A stretch of DNA of 64,000 nt from positions 186,001 to 250,000 of the forward strand of contig NZ_JBCNJT010000001.1 of NCBI RefSeq assembly GCF_039596395.1, in the 5' to 3' direction. Within the stretch, counting starts at the first letter, position 1. Each line of letters starts with the position of its first letter. The notes under the pieces are model-generated. The model had not been told where the DNA came from, made no database searches, and was given only the letters and a program-made list of their open reading frames with translations. A program made the position numbers and the translations under genes. Origin of the DNA: Fluviicola sp. Its GTDB lineage: Bacteria; Bacteroidota; Bacteroidia; Flavobacteriales_D; Crocinitomicaceae. Of this stretch, positions 10,811 to 19,169 are shown piece by piece.

Positions 10811-11844
10811 TTGAAAGTTCCTTTAAAAAATAATCCCTTATCGCCGGAAACATAAAAATAGTCACCTGCTATTTTTTTGACTTTCCGGAATACTTCCTGT
10901 TGACCGCTGAGATCTGTGTTAAGCGCTTCTTCCCATTTTCCATTGATATTGGTGCTGATTGTTTGGTCTCCCACGGCAATGTAGTAATTGCCCATATATT
11001 CCCCCGAATAATAATCCCTCGAATGAAAGTTGTAGAACGAATAATCGGTGAAAGTGTCCGTAAGTGACTGGAAATTCACTTTACCTTCCTTTCTTATCAA
11101 AAAAACGCGGTTCCCGACACGCATAGCGTCAAGCGGGTAATCGTATCCGGTGGCTGAAATGGGGATCGTTTCATATTCTCCGGTTAAAAGATCGAATCCA
11201 TGTACACAGCTGTAATGATAGTCATTCTCATAATCCAGTAGCATGAGGTAATTCCCGTACAATCTGCCGACATCATAGTAACTAACCGCCGGAGGCAATG
11301 TATCGACGGTATAAAATGTCGAAGACGCATAATCCGATTTATAGATCTTGCTCACATACCAGGTTGAATTGTAATCTTCGATAAAGAGCAATTTTCCGTC
11401 ATCTCCCTTACCTGCAAAAAAGATTGGAAGTTCCTGGAAGCCATTGGTGGTAATGGTCCAGTTTTGTCCGCCGTCATAAGAACGGTATAAGCGATTGTCG
11501 GCAACAAAAGCCAGGTTGCTCTCGTCCATGTAGACGATAGATTTTACTGCTTCAATGCTCTGGTTCCAGGCAGGATTAAAAGTACTGGTGATATCCATCC
11601 AGGAAGTTCCTCCGTTAGAGGATAGAAAAAGACCAACGGACCCCTGAAACATTCCGATGGCAAAAATGTGATTCTCATCATAAGTGTCGAAATTCACTAT
11701 GTTGTAATCCGTAGGGATATTCCTGCTGGATTTTGTAACGACCAATTGGGTTTCTATAACACCGCGGTCTTTCTCGCAGGAAAATGCCGTTAAGATAAGC
11801 AGCGCAACAAAAAAAGGTTTTACTTTGGAGGCAAGTGCAGGCAT
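10807..11844 (-). CDS. Lipoprotein with BNR/YCF48-like repeats
   Basis: The 345-residue product begins with a lipoprotein signal peptide (LLILTAFSCEK; lipidated Cys at about residue 23). Repeats such as SSNGGTSWMDI and SYDGGQNWTI match the Asp/Gly-x-x-W signature of BNR-type propeller blades seen in photosystem assembly factor-like and sialidase-like proteins, but no catalytic residues are apparent. It overlaps the following barrel gene by 4 bp. Likely anchored in the outer membrane, facing the periplasm or the outside. Confidence 0.65.
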   Translation of the reverse strand: MPALASKVKPFFVALLILTAFSCEKDRGVIETQLVVTKSSRNIPTDYNIVNFDTYDENHIFAIGMFQGSVGLFLSSNGGTSWMDITSTFNPAWNQSIEAVKSIVYMDESNLAFVADNRLYRSYDGGQNWTITTNGFQELPIFFAGKGDDGKLLFIEDYNSTWYVSKIYKSDYASSTFYTVDTLPPAVSYYDVGRLYGNYLMLLDYENDYHYSCVHGFDLLTGEYETIPISATGYDYPLDAMRVGNRVFLIRKEGKVNFQSLTDTFTDYSFYNFHSRDYYSGEYMGNYYIAVGDQTISTNINGKWEEALNTDLSGQQEVFRKVKKIAGDYFYVSGDKGLFFKGTFK

Positions 11845-12156
11845 GATTCAAATTGTTTGGGCAAAAGTAATGAAATTGGCTTATTGTTCCAATCCGGAAT
11901 CAAATTCCCCACGCATCTATCATTAAAACTAATTCACTACATTTAGCAAAAAGAAAAGCGAATTACGGTAGTAGTTCGCTTTTCTTTTTCCCTCAATCCT
12001 CACTCTCAAACTCGCTCCGTTTTTCAGGGCTTTTTCTTTAGTGTGAGTGTGAGCTTTGAGAGTGATTAGATATGAAGTAAGCTTTTCAAATCTTTCACCC
12101 AATAGTTAGAACGATCAGACATTAGGATTCGAACCTGTTTTGAAAATCAACAAGGG
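11845..12156. terminator. Intergenic region with a strong bidirectional hairpin and a second inverted repeat
   Basis: At 11948-11989 a 15-bp stem (AAAAAGAAAAGCGAA pairing with its complement, 12-nt loop) has an A-run on the left and a T-run on the right, so it can end transcription from both sides. A second inverted repeat has arms TCACTCTCAAA (12000-12010) and TTTGAGAGTGA (12055-12065). No gene was found in the rest. Confidence 0.7.
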
Positions 12157-13521
12157 TTAATCCCGCGAAATCACCACCTTTTCAATAAACGTTTCCTTTA
12201 GCGTCTTGATCCGGATGAAATAAACCCCATTCGGCAGATTCCCGAAATCGAGTTGTTGGTATTTGTAATCGACCGGAACGGCAACTTGCTTTCCGGCCGG
12301 GTCCATCACGCTGATTGCACTGATCTTTTCTTCCGTCAGGATATTGACCGCACTGCTGGCCGGATTCGGGTAAATGCTCAGTTTGCTGTCGATCTCCGAA
12401 CAGTTCTGGAGGTATACCAGGTCGTGGATCGTTTGTTCGCCGTTGTAGTCCGTTTGCGACAAGCGGTAATACATGTCCCTTCCTGGATTAGAAGGATCGG
12501 TCCAGGAATAGTTTGTCAGCACGGTCGTCGAGCCGCTTCCGTCAACAATTGCTGCGGGCTGCCAGTTTTGGGCATCGACGCTGTTCTCAATGGTGAAATA
12601 ATCATTGTTGTATTCACTGGCCGTTGTCCAGCGCAAGACCACTTCTTCCTGCTCACAATATGCCGAAAAGGCTACGAGTTCCACCGGCAATGGATTGGTA
12701 AGGGTGGAAGAGGACAGCGTGAAAGGCCCGAAACCCGTTACTGCCGCCGAAGAAACAACTGTTCCGGCTGCTGTGCTGCCTGTTGTTCCACCGTTTCCTT
12801 TGTCCGTCCACTGCGTACCGTCCCAGCGGGCAACTCGTAAATCAGCGGGTGCTGTCACTCCGCAGCTGCGGGTATCCCAACTCAGCGTTACCGGTACATT
12901 GGAAGAACCGGTCGTGCGGTCGAGCATCCAGTATTCGCATTCGGAAATGTGGTTCAGGGTTGCTTCCATACTCGAAGTGGAATACGTCGGGTTGGGCGAT
13001 ACCTGGAAGTATTCGGCCGTGAATATGTCCGTTACAACAGCCGGAGCACCAATAGCAATCGGAGCGTAAACAACGTTCTTTCCCGTAGGGAAGACAAAAG
13101 CCGTATTTCCGGTCTTGGCAACGGGGCCGGCAACAAAACTGGCATTGCTCGCACTGCTGACTGCTGAAGTACTGGTCATCGTCAAAAGATTGACAGCTGT
13201 CGTATTGAGGTATCCGTCCGTAAAAGTCAAGGTGCCTCTGACGTTCAGTGCCTGGGCAAGTGTTAGTCCCGGTGCGCTGCTGTTGTTGAGTCGCAGGTTA
13301 TTCAAAGTCGTAATGCTGCTTCCGCCGAAAGTCTGAAGGCTGGAACCGGCAAGTGTAACGAGCGTTCCGGAATCAACAAGGGCGCCGTTATTGGTTACGT
13401 CTCCGTAAATCGTCACATTCGCGCCGGTAAACAGGCGCATATTGCCCGAATTGGTCAGCTGGGCATAGATGCTACCGGTACCTGCGAGAAATCCGATACA
13501 AATAAAAATGAACTGTTTCAT
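12157..13521 (-). CDS. Secreted protein with type IX secretion (T9SS type A) sorting domain
   Basis: This 454-residue protein has a signal peptide (MKQFIFICIGFLAGTGSIYAQ). Its N-terminal beta-rich region is built from short repeated units (GNMRLFTGANVTIYGDVTNNGAL...), and a middle domain ends in PLPVELVAFSA, a phrase typical just before Bacteroidota sorting domains. The C-terminal domain (about residues 375-454) has KLSIYPNPASSAVNI, GVYFIRI and a closing KVVI strand, the hallmark of the type A sorting signal. It should cross the outer membrane through the T9SS. It lies 12 bp downstream of another secreted-protein gene in the same direction. Confidence 0.85.
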   Translation of the reverse strand: MKQFIFICIGFLAGTGSIYAQLTNSGNMRLFTGANVTIYGDVTNNGALVDSGTLVTLAGSSLQTFGGSSITTLNNLRLNNSSAPGLTLAQALNVRGTLTFTDGYLNTTAVNLLTMTSTSAVSSASNASFVAGPVAKTGNTAFVFPTGKNVVYAPIAIGAPAVVTDIFTAEYFQVSPNPTYSTSSMEATLNHISECEYWMLDRTTGSSNVPVTLSWDTRSCGVTAPADLRVARWDGTQWTDKGNGGTTGSTAAGTVVSSAAVTGFGPFTLSSSTLTNPLPVELVAFSAYCEQEEVVLRWTTASEYNNDYFTIENSVDAQNWQPAAIVDGSGSTTVLTNYSWTDPSNPGRDMYYRLSQTDYNGEQTIHDLVYLQNCSEIDSKLSIYPNPASSAVNILTEEKISAISVMDPAGKQVAVPVDYKYQQLDFGNLPNGVYFIRIKTLKETFIEKVVISRD

Positions 13522-13533
13522 AGCTCCCGGTTT

Positions 13534-14943
13534 TTATTGGATCGAAAGATTTAAAGTCTGCACGGTAACATCGGTAGTTGCTGTTTGATTTGCTACCCAA
13601 ACTTCGATGTAATCACCGGGTGCGAGCGTTGCACGACAGGAAATGGGAACAGAAACCTGGTCTGTGCTGTTAACCACTTTGATATCCATCCGCGATTCGG
13701 GCAGAATTACTCCGTTTTTAGCAATGTAAAAGGAGAAAAAACGGTTGCTATTGGGTTGTGTAATACTCAGTGCCCCGGAAACATAGAAAGAACGTGTTTT
13801 GTTTCCGGCATAAGTCAATCTGTTATTGGTAGGACTTGTAACACGAAATAAATTCGTCGAAGTAGTAGTTCCCTGGACTTTTACAGGTGTACTGATCGCT
13901 GCAAATGTGGTTGCTGCAGGTGTGGAGATATACATATTTCCACCGGCAACGTCGTCCTTCTGCGTATTCAAACCGGTAGCTTCCACTTCCCAGGCGTTGG
14001 TAAACGTTCCCACCACATAAGTACCGGTACCCACAAACATGATCACCTTCGCAGATCCGGCATTGATACTCGTTATCCCACTGATGTCAAGCGCTTTGGC
14101 CGAGTTTGCGGAAGTAGTCAGCCGGTCACCTCCAAGTAGCTGTATCACGTTGAAAGTACCAACGAAACGTTCGTAAGTGTTCGAGTTGGAAGCATCCCAG
14201 AGTGTATTACTCATGACCACGTTATTGTCGTTTTGAAAGGTGATTCCATTGGTATTGGAGAAATAGGCATCTGTCGAAAAGAAAACCGTTCCGCCAACAC
14301 CGGCGATGGTGCCCACACTGCTGCTTCCCAGGAAAAAACAGTTTTGGACAAGCATGTTTTGAGGTGTTCCCAAAGCGTCTATATTGAAAACACTTCCGGA
14401 CGCTGCTGTCATAGTCAAGAAGCGGATATTACCGGTTTTGTTCCCCGTGAATAAAGCACCTGATCCGGTGTAAACCAGTTTGTCATTTCCCGAATCATCT
14501 CCTTTTAATGTACAACCGTTCAGGTTGATGGAACTTGAAAGTGTAATCGTCCCGTTGATTTCGTATTCGACTCCGGCTGCCAGCGTAATCACACCTGCAA
14601 CAGGCGCCGGAAGATCTGCCGTGGATTTTACGAGTACGTAATTGTCGCGGGCTATGCGCAACATCACCCACCGGCTGGAATTCCAGTAATAATACCCGTT
14701 TGGAAGTGTACCACCGAAACTGTAGACCAATGTTCCTTCCGCAATCGTAGCGGTCATAGGAGCAGTGGCTGTGAGACTGTTCAATGCTACTCTCGGTGGT
14801 AAAAACCCTTTGTTGGTGCTCTCCAATTCGAGCATCGAATTGGCGTTAATCGTGTTGGGATTATCCCCGATCTTAACCTGTGCCGTCAGTTGGTTAACAC
14901 ACCCGGCAGCGAGAATAGTGAGAAGAAATAGTTTTTTTTTCAT
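13534..14943 (-). CDS. Large secreted protein, beta-helix-like, unknown function
   Basis: The 469-residue product has a signal peptide (MKKKLFLLTILAAGCVNQLTAQ). The start region (KIGDNPNTINANSMLELES, then GFLPPRVAL and GYYYWNSSRWV) is the conserved N-terminus of many Bacteroidota secreted adhesin-like proteins. The central Gly/Ser/Thr/Asn-rich portion is compatible with a right-handed beta-helix, and the last ~110 residues look like a jelly-roll domain. It has no sorting domain of its own, unlike the gene 12 bp downstream, with which it is probably co-expressed. Confidence 0.6.
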   Translation of the reverse strand: MKKKLFLLTILAAGCVNQLTAQVKIGDNPNTINANSMLELESTNKGFLPPRVALNSLTATAPMTATIAEGTLVYSFGGTLPNGYYYWNSSRWVMLRIARDNYVLVKSTADLPAPVAGVITLAAGVEYEINGTITLSSSINLNGCTLKGDDSGNDKLVYTGSGALFTGNKTGNIRFLTMTAASGSVFNIDALGTPQNMLVQNCFFLGSSSVGTIAGVGGTVFFSTDAYFSNTNGITFQNDNNVVMSNTLWDASNSNTYERFVGTFNVIQLLGGDRLTTSANSAKALDISGITSINAGSAKVIMFVGTGTYVVGTFTNAWEVEATGLNTQKDDVAGGNMYISTPAATTFAAISTPVKVQGTTTSTNLFRVTSPTNNRLTYAGNKTRSFYVSGALSITQPNSNRFFSFYIAKNGVILPESRMDIKVVNSTDQVSVPISCRATLAPGDYIEVWVANQTATTDVTVQTLNLSIQ

Positions 14944-15144
14944 AACCTGTTGCTTAATTCTTTAATAATGAACCATTCATTACTTGTTCACTTACGCAAG
15001 CATAGTTAGTGGAAGAAGTGATAGTGTATTGTTAAGAAAGTTACAAAAGGAAACATTAAAAAACAAAAAAATGTTGCGATGGGCCACGATTTACAAATTC
15101 TCAGATGAAACAAATGGTTGAGGATAAATCTGATAAATATTTTC

Positions 15145-15172
15145 AAAAAAAAAGAGTCCTTAATCGGGACTC
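15145..15172 (-). terminator. Rho-independent terminator of the 15.2 kb gene
   Basis: On the minus strand GAGTCC(C) pairs with GGACTC around a short loop (15154-15172) and is followed by a run of nine T (15145-15153). It lies 14 bp after the stop of the 139-residue protein gene. Confidence 0.8.
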
Positions 15173-15185
15173 CTTCTTAATCTTA

Positions 15186-15605
15186 TTAACCGGCTTCCTG
15201 GTCTTCCGGTTTGCCGTCAATCGGCGGATTCGTATTTGCTTTCTCAATTTCTTCTACCTGCTTGACAAATTCGGAAACTTTTAAATCCGTATAGACACCG
15301 TAAGCATCGGTCAGGGTTCCTTTTTCGCCTTTACTGGTTTCGATCACATACAAAATAGCATTGTCGGAAGGATCAGATTCTCCTTCAAAGCGGTAGAAAT
15401 TAATGATCTTCACTTCTTCCGGTGTGTACATTTCATGTGTTTCCAGTGATTCCAATCCGTCTTTATGAGCTTTGAACTGGGTTACATACCCGTTTGCAGA
15501 TAATTTTCGGGTGGTGGAAGAAAGCGTTTTCATGGAATCGTGATCGCTGCCTTCGCCTTTATCCGGTCTGTCCTTAAATTCATTGAAGTTGTCTGTTGTT
15601 TCCAT
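15186..15605 (-). CDS. Conserved-looking soluble protein, unknown function
   Basis: This 139-residue, strongly charged protein has no signal peptide or membrane segment. A mixed alpha/beta core (VKIINFYRFEGESDPSDNAILYVIET, KGEKGTLTDAYGVYTD) is flanked by acidic, low-complexity ends (KDRPDKGEGSDHDS, PPIDGKPEDQEAG). It is followed by a strong terminator. The neighbours (DUF3606, DUF6496, small membrane proteins) are the kind of small genes often induced in stress or stationary phase, but its own role is not recognisable. Confidence 0.6.
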   Translation of the reverse strand: METTDNFNEFKDRPDKGEGSDHDSMKTLSSTTRKLSANGYVTQFKAHKDGLESLETHEMYTPEEVKIINFYRFEGESDPSDNAILYVIETSKGEKGTLTDAYGVYTDLKVSEFVKQVEEIEKANTNPPIDGKPEDQEAG

Positions 15606-15735
15606 TTTTTCGTCATTTAAACAATTAATAATGCAGATAACTATGAGGTTCGAGTGTCTTCTAAAGATAAGTCATTCAACCTCCCGGAAAAAGTCTTTTG
15701 TGATCATTTAGGATAATTTGGGACTTCCGGGGGAA

Positions 15736-16110
15736 TCATAGTTTACGCCTGAAAAAAAGGATCCACCAAGCGATGAAAACCAGCTGGAAGAGCCCGTCAG
15801 CGAGATAAACCTTGCTGATTACTCCGCTCAGGCTGTAATAGAGGTCTATTGCAAAAAGCGCGGTCGCAGTACTTAACGATAAGAAAGTAACTCCCAGCGA
15901 ATATTCACGAAGACGCAGATCAACAACAAAGGTAAGCGCTGCGCAAAGGATCAGTGCACCTACTGTTTTCACCAGCCACACATCTGTTTTATAACCCGAA
16001 ACTTCCATGAAGCTGGTAATATGGACCAAAGGCCACAACCCCGTTAAGAAATAATACGCGGTTTGCAGCGTCAATAAAGACTTTCTTCCTGTGCGTTTCA
16101 TCGATTCCAA
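15736..16110 (-). CDS. Small integral membrane protein (four helices)
   Basis: The 124-residue product has four predicted membrane segments (about residues 14-33, 46-63, 74-92 and 98-118) and a Lys/Arg-rich N-terminus and C-terminus (FFRRKL). It lies 3 bp after the DUF3606 gene in the same direction, so the pair is likely one transcript. No family is recognised. Confidence 0.6.
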   Translation of the reverse strand: MESMKRTGRKSLLTLQTAYYFLTGLWPLVHITSFMEVSGYKTDVWLVKTVGALILCAALTFVVDLRLREYSLGVTFLSLSTATALFAIDLYYSLSGVISKVYLADGLFQLVFIAWWILFFRRKL

Positions 16111-16113
16111 GGT

Positions 16114-16302
16114 TTAACCTGCATTCGGATTATTTAAATGTGCTCTCACTTTCTCTGCAGAATTTCCTACAACCTGGATGGCTTCTGCAATATCGTTTTC
16201 AGAAACTCCCAGTTCTTTAGTCCAGTAGGCAACTTCCCACTCCTCGTTCAGATTAATGAAATTTCTGTCCGGGTTTCCGCGATCATTTAAATTGTCTGCC
16301 AT
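16114..16302 (-). CDS. DUF3606 domain protein
   Basis: A short soluble protein that matches the DUF3606 pattern over its whole length: MADNLNDRGNPDRNFINLNEE, then WEVAYWTKELGVSENDIAEAI and VRAHL at the end. I chose the internal ATG at 16302 because family members begin with MADNL; the longer frame to 16341 adds 13 residues with no family match. The molecular function is unknown. It is often found among small stress-related genes, as here. Confidence 0.85.
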   Translation of the reverse strand: MADNLNDRGNPDRNFINLNEEWEVAYWTKELGVSENDIAEAIQVVGNSAEKVRAHLNNPNAG

Positions 16303-16480
16303 CTCTAATCGGTTTATAATGAATACTTTTTCACCATGCAAAGATCTCCGGATAACTGGTGGAAACTGTTACAGAAATGGAGGAAAGTTTACATAATTCA
16401 CACGATTTGCATCCGTTTTCCCGGATTTTACAAATGTTTTGGATTTTTGGATTTGGCCCGAAACGCTCCTATATTTAAGT

Positions 16481-16807
16481 ATGGAGTTTGAAATAAATGC
16501 AGTACAGTGGATTGGGATCTGTTTGCTGATAACAGGTCTGGTGTTGAATACAGCGATCTTTATCTTTTCATATTACAAGATCGTGACGGTTATTCACGAA
16601 CATCAGGAAAAGAAAGGTTACGAGAAAAAAAGCTTTCCCGTCATCCGGTTCATTTTCCGTTTTAGAAAAGTGTTGAAGGAACTCACGGAAGAGGAGGAGG
16701 AACAAAATTTTGAATTGATCATATCCTTTCTCAAATGGACCTTGCTGATCGCGGTGATCATGATCCTTCTCGGGCTCTTGTTATTCCTGATTGGTTTCTT
16801 CTTCTGA
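16481..16807 (+). CDS. Small membrane protein with acidic linker
   Basis: A protein of 108 residues with two hydrophobic segments near the N-terminus (WIGICLLITGLVLNTAIFIFSYY) and the C-terminus (LLIAVIMILLGLLLFLIGFFF), joined by a basic and then acidic (TEEEEEQ) cytoplasmic stretch. The ATG at 16481 was preferred over one at 16439 because it directly precedes a sensible membrane protein start; the upstream 14 codons look untranslated. No family is recognised. Confidence 0.55.
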   Translation: MEFEINAVQWIGICLLITGLVLNTAIFIFSYYKIVTVIHEHQEKKGYEKKSFPVIRFIFRFRKVLKELTEEEEEQNFELIISFLKWTLLIAVIMILLGLLLFLIGFFF

Positions 16808-16866
16808 CAACTTTTAAGTCCTGAAATCAGGCTATCCTTGGATCCTATGTCTTAAAAATTAAGATT

Positions 16867-17040
16867 ATGGCAAAGTACAGTAAGAAAGCAGGCGAAAAAG
16901 TAGAAAAAGCGATGCACGAAATGAAGGAGGGAACATTGAAAAGCGGTTCCGGGAAAAAAGTAACCAGTAAAAAACAGGCCGTAGCCATCGGGCTCTCCGA
17001 AGCGCGGGAAGAAGGTGCGAAAGTGCCGAAGAAGAAGTAG
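16867..17040 (+). CDS. DUF6496-like small basic protein
   Basis: A 57-residue ORF. It reads MAKYSKKAGEKVEKAMHEMK, then a Gly/Lys-rich turn (SGSGKKVTSKKQAVAIGLSEAR) and a Lys-rich tail ending KVPKKK. This is the pattern of the small basic DUF6496-type proteins (KAxAIGLSEAR core), which may bind nucleic acid; that role is not proven. The stop is immediately followed by three tandem copies of a 55-56 bp repeat. Confidence 0.75.
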   Translation: MAKYSKKAGEKVEKAMHEMKEGTLKSGSGKKVTSKKQAVAIGLSEAREEGAKVPKKK

Positions 17041-17207
17041 CGAAGCTACTGAAGACTGAGGCTCCGTCTGGCAGAGACGGAAAAGCCGATGGAAAGCGAA
17101 GCTACTGAAGACTGAGGCTCCGTCTGGCAGAGACGGAAAGCCGATGGAAAGCGAAGCTACTGGGGGCTGAGGCTCCGTCTCGCAAAAAGGAAAAAGCCGA
17201 GGAAAAT
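17041..17207. repeat. Three tandem copies of a ~56-bp unit
   Basis: Units at 17041-17096, 17097-17151 and 17152-17207 all begin CGAAGCTACTG and contain GGCTCCGTCT. The first two differ only by one A; the third is diverged. Within each of the first two units CCGTCT...AGACGG can form a small hairpin. They start directly at the stop codon of the DUF6496-like gene. Confidence 0.85.
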
Positions 17208-17247
17208 GAATGCATCTCCCGCTGATAGCGCAGGTTTTGGTTATAAA

Positions 17248-18543
17248 TTAGTCTTTGATCAATGAAATTCTGTGCCGTCTGCGGGAGTTTTTTTGAGTAG
17301 ATAGCCTGTAATAGCGCCAGCCCGCCACCGCTCCCATCAGTGAAAAGGCAGCCAGCATCCAGAATACCTGCTGATGTCCAGCTATTCCTTTGGACCCATC
17401 CAGCAAATAACCTATAACGGGACCGGCAAAAATATCCGGCGTATATCCGATCAGTGAAATCAATCCGACGGCTGTTCCGGTCAGTTCGATGGGTATTCTC
17501 CCTTTTTCCATGACTGCAAAATACAGGCAGCGGGCGGCATAAACGCCACAAGCTACAATCAGGATCGAAATCAGGAACAGGATGGTTGTGTGCGCCGAAA
17601 CAAAGCCCATGGCAAAAAGTAAGGCGCCCGAAAAGGAGATCACGAAACTCACGAATAACAGTGTAGTCGTTTGCCAGCGGTCAGCCAGTATCCCGATAAG
17701 GACTCCCACAACCGGACGTATGAACAGCAGGAAAGTCCCCACTTTTGCTGAATCCACCGAATTGTATTTCATAACATCCTGCGCATACAGCGAAAAAACG
17801 TCTGTTATTTTATAGCCGACATAGGCGCAAAGAATGATGATCATCAGAAGCCACACTGCCGGCAGCCGGAGCACGCGCTTCACTTGTGAAAAAGTGATCT
17901 TGTCGACTTTGAGATCCGCTTCTGTTTTTTCGTCCAGTTTCATGAAAAACCAAACCAATATCCCAACCAGGATGATCATTCCTGAAGAAATCAGGATTAC
18001 CTGCCTGAATGCTGCTTTACTTTCCGCAATACTGGCTTCGGAAACTTCCGTTCCCAGGAAGAAGGCAAAAACGACTACTCCCATCGTACCGAATAATGCC
18101 CCGACCAAGCCGCGGCCTCCGTCCAGGAATCCGAACGCTTTTCCCTGGGAAGTTGTTCCGCCCCAAACCCGCGTGGCTTTGATCATAGGTGCCCAGAACA
18201 GGAAAATAGTCGTAAATCCCCAATAGCCGTAAAGGATTTTCAGGACAGTAAAACCCGGGAATGCTGCATAGACAAAACCTCCCAAAGCGGTCATCCAAAG
18301 TGCTGTGGCAATCAGCTTGCGGGGAGCGAACCGGTCGGCGAGCGGCCCTCCCAGCAGGTAGGAAACCAGGGCAACGATCCCGTAAATCGAAAAGCAAATC
18401 CCCAACCGGAAATTATTCAGATCGAAAGCTTCCAGTACTATCGGCCGGAAAACCCGCGAAAGCACGAAAGGAAGAATGAATACCGATTCACCGGCTAGGA
18501 TAAGCAAGAATAAAAAGTACCAGGGAGCCTTTTTCGGATTCAT
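17248..18543 (-). CDS. MFS transporter
   Basis: The 431-residue product has twelve predicted membrane helices and the MFS loop 2-3 signature GGPLADRFAPRK (about residues 65-76), with a partial second one in the C-terminal half (GILADRW). It resembles the anion:cation symporter/hexuronate branch in length and helix spacing, but the substrate cannot be told from sequence. The C-terminus is basic (TQKNSRRRHRISLIKD). It is transcribed alone; its 5' side faces a large palindrome at 18584. Confidence 0.85.
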   Translation of the reverse strand: MNPKKAPWYFLFLLILAGESVFILPFVLSRVFRPIVLEAFDLNNFRLGICFSIYGIVALVSYLLGGPLADRFAPRKLIATALWMTALGGFVYAAFPGFTVLKILYGYWGFTTIFLFWAPMIKATRVWGGTTSQGKAFGFLDGGRGLVGALFGTMGVVVFAFFLGTEVSEASIAESKAAFRQVILISSGMIILVGILVWFFMKLDEKTEADLKVDKITFSQVKRVLRLPAVWLLMIIILCAYVGYKITDVFSLYAQDVMKYNSVDSAKVGTFLLFIRPVVGVLIGILADRWQTTTLLFVSFVISFSGALLFAMGFVSAHTTILFLISILIVACGVYAARCLYFAVMEKGRIPIELTGTAVGLISLIGYTPDIFAGPVIGYLLDGSKGIAGHQQVFWMLAAFSLMGAVAGWRYYRLSTQKNSRRRHRISLIKD

Positions 18544-18583
18544 CTTTTTCAGGATTTTTGAATCCTAAACTTACGGATAATTG

Positions 18584-18629
18584 ATTGAAAACGTAGGGGC
18601 GTAAAATTTTACGCCCCTACGTTTTCAAT
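18584..18629. repeat. Perfect 46-bp palindrome (REP-like / bidirectional terminator)
   Basis: Two 23-base arms are fully complementary and centred between 18606 and 18607, containing the core GTAGGGGCGTAAAA. It stands between the MFS gene and the YbjN-like gene. A shorter copy of the same core flanks the other side of the YbjN-like gene (19138-19164). Confidence 0.9.
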
Positions 18630-18673
18630 TGTGAGGTCTTGACTCACAATACTTTTTTTACTAATTTTCCCTC

Positions 18674-19129
18674 ATGAGTTTTGATGCATCAGCTTTCCTG
18701 GTTGAGCAAAGTATTGCTGAGTTGGGAGTAGATCCGGGATTATGCCGCGGCGAAAAACCCGGACAATGGAATTTGACCTATAAAGGGTCTACCGTGTGGA
18801 TTGATATTTTCAACTTTCCGCAAAATCCGGATAAATACTATTTCCAGGTAATGAGTCCTTTGGTAGCGGTTCCGGATCGCAACCAGGAATCTTTTTTCAA
18901 AAACTGCCTGGAGATCAATCATACCATGTACGGTTCGTGGATCAGTATTAAGAATGACTGGACCTATGTTTTGTGTTTGCGCGAAGCTGATAACCTGGAT
19001 AAAAGCGAAATCGATGCAACGTTGGACCGGGTGGCGTTTTATTCGGCCGATTACCATGGTAAACTGACCTTCAAGTTCGAAGGAAGCTGGGATCCGAAAC
19101 CCAATGACAAACCGGTAAATTTTAATTAA
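18674..19129 (+). CDS. YbjN-like (type III chaperone-fold) protein
   Basis: A 151-residue soluble protein with the alpha-beta order of YbjN/CesT-like folds: an N-terminal helix (FLVEQSIAELG), strands around WNLTYKGSTVWIDI and YYFQVMSPLVAVP, a helix (QESFFKNCLEINH), strands GSWISIKNDWTYVLCLRE, and a final helix (LDKSEIDATLDRVAFYSADYHGKL). The function of this family is poorly known (chaperone-like). The gene stands alone between two palindromes sharing GTAGGGGCG. Confidence 0.6.
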   Translation: MSFDASAFLVEQSIAELGVDPGLCRGEKPGQWNLTYKGSTVWIDIFNFPQNPDKYYFQVMSPLVAVPDRNQESFFKNCLEINHTMYGSWISIKNDWTYVLCLREADNLDKSEIDATLDRVAFYSADYHGKLTFKFEGSWDPKPNDKPVNFN

Positions 19130-19137
19130 TAAAAAGG

Positions 19138-19164
19138 GTAGGGGCGTAAATTTTACGCCCCTAC
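19138..19164. repeat. Second GTAGGGGCG palindrome, terminator-like
   Basis: Arms GTAGGGGCGTAAA and TTTACGCCCCTAC around one central T. It sits 8 bp after the YbjN-like stop and 6 bp before the stop of the convergent histidine kinase gene, so it is well placed to separate the two transcripts. Confidence 0.85.
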
Positions 19165-19169
19165 AGTCT

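Noticed and set aside
12122-12137. Minus-strand AGGTTCGAATCCT, like a tRNA T-arm
   Set aside because: No acceptor, D- or anticodon arm nearby; could be chance or a tiny tRNA scar, not reported as a gene or attachment site.
16303-16341. N-terminal extension of the DUF3606 gene
   Set aside because: The 13 extra codons have no family match; the family begins at the internal ATG.
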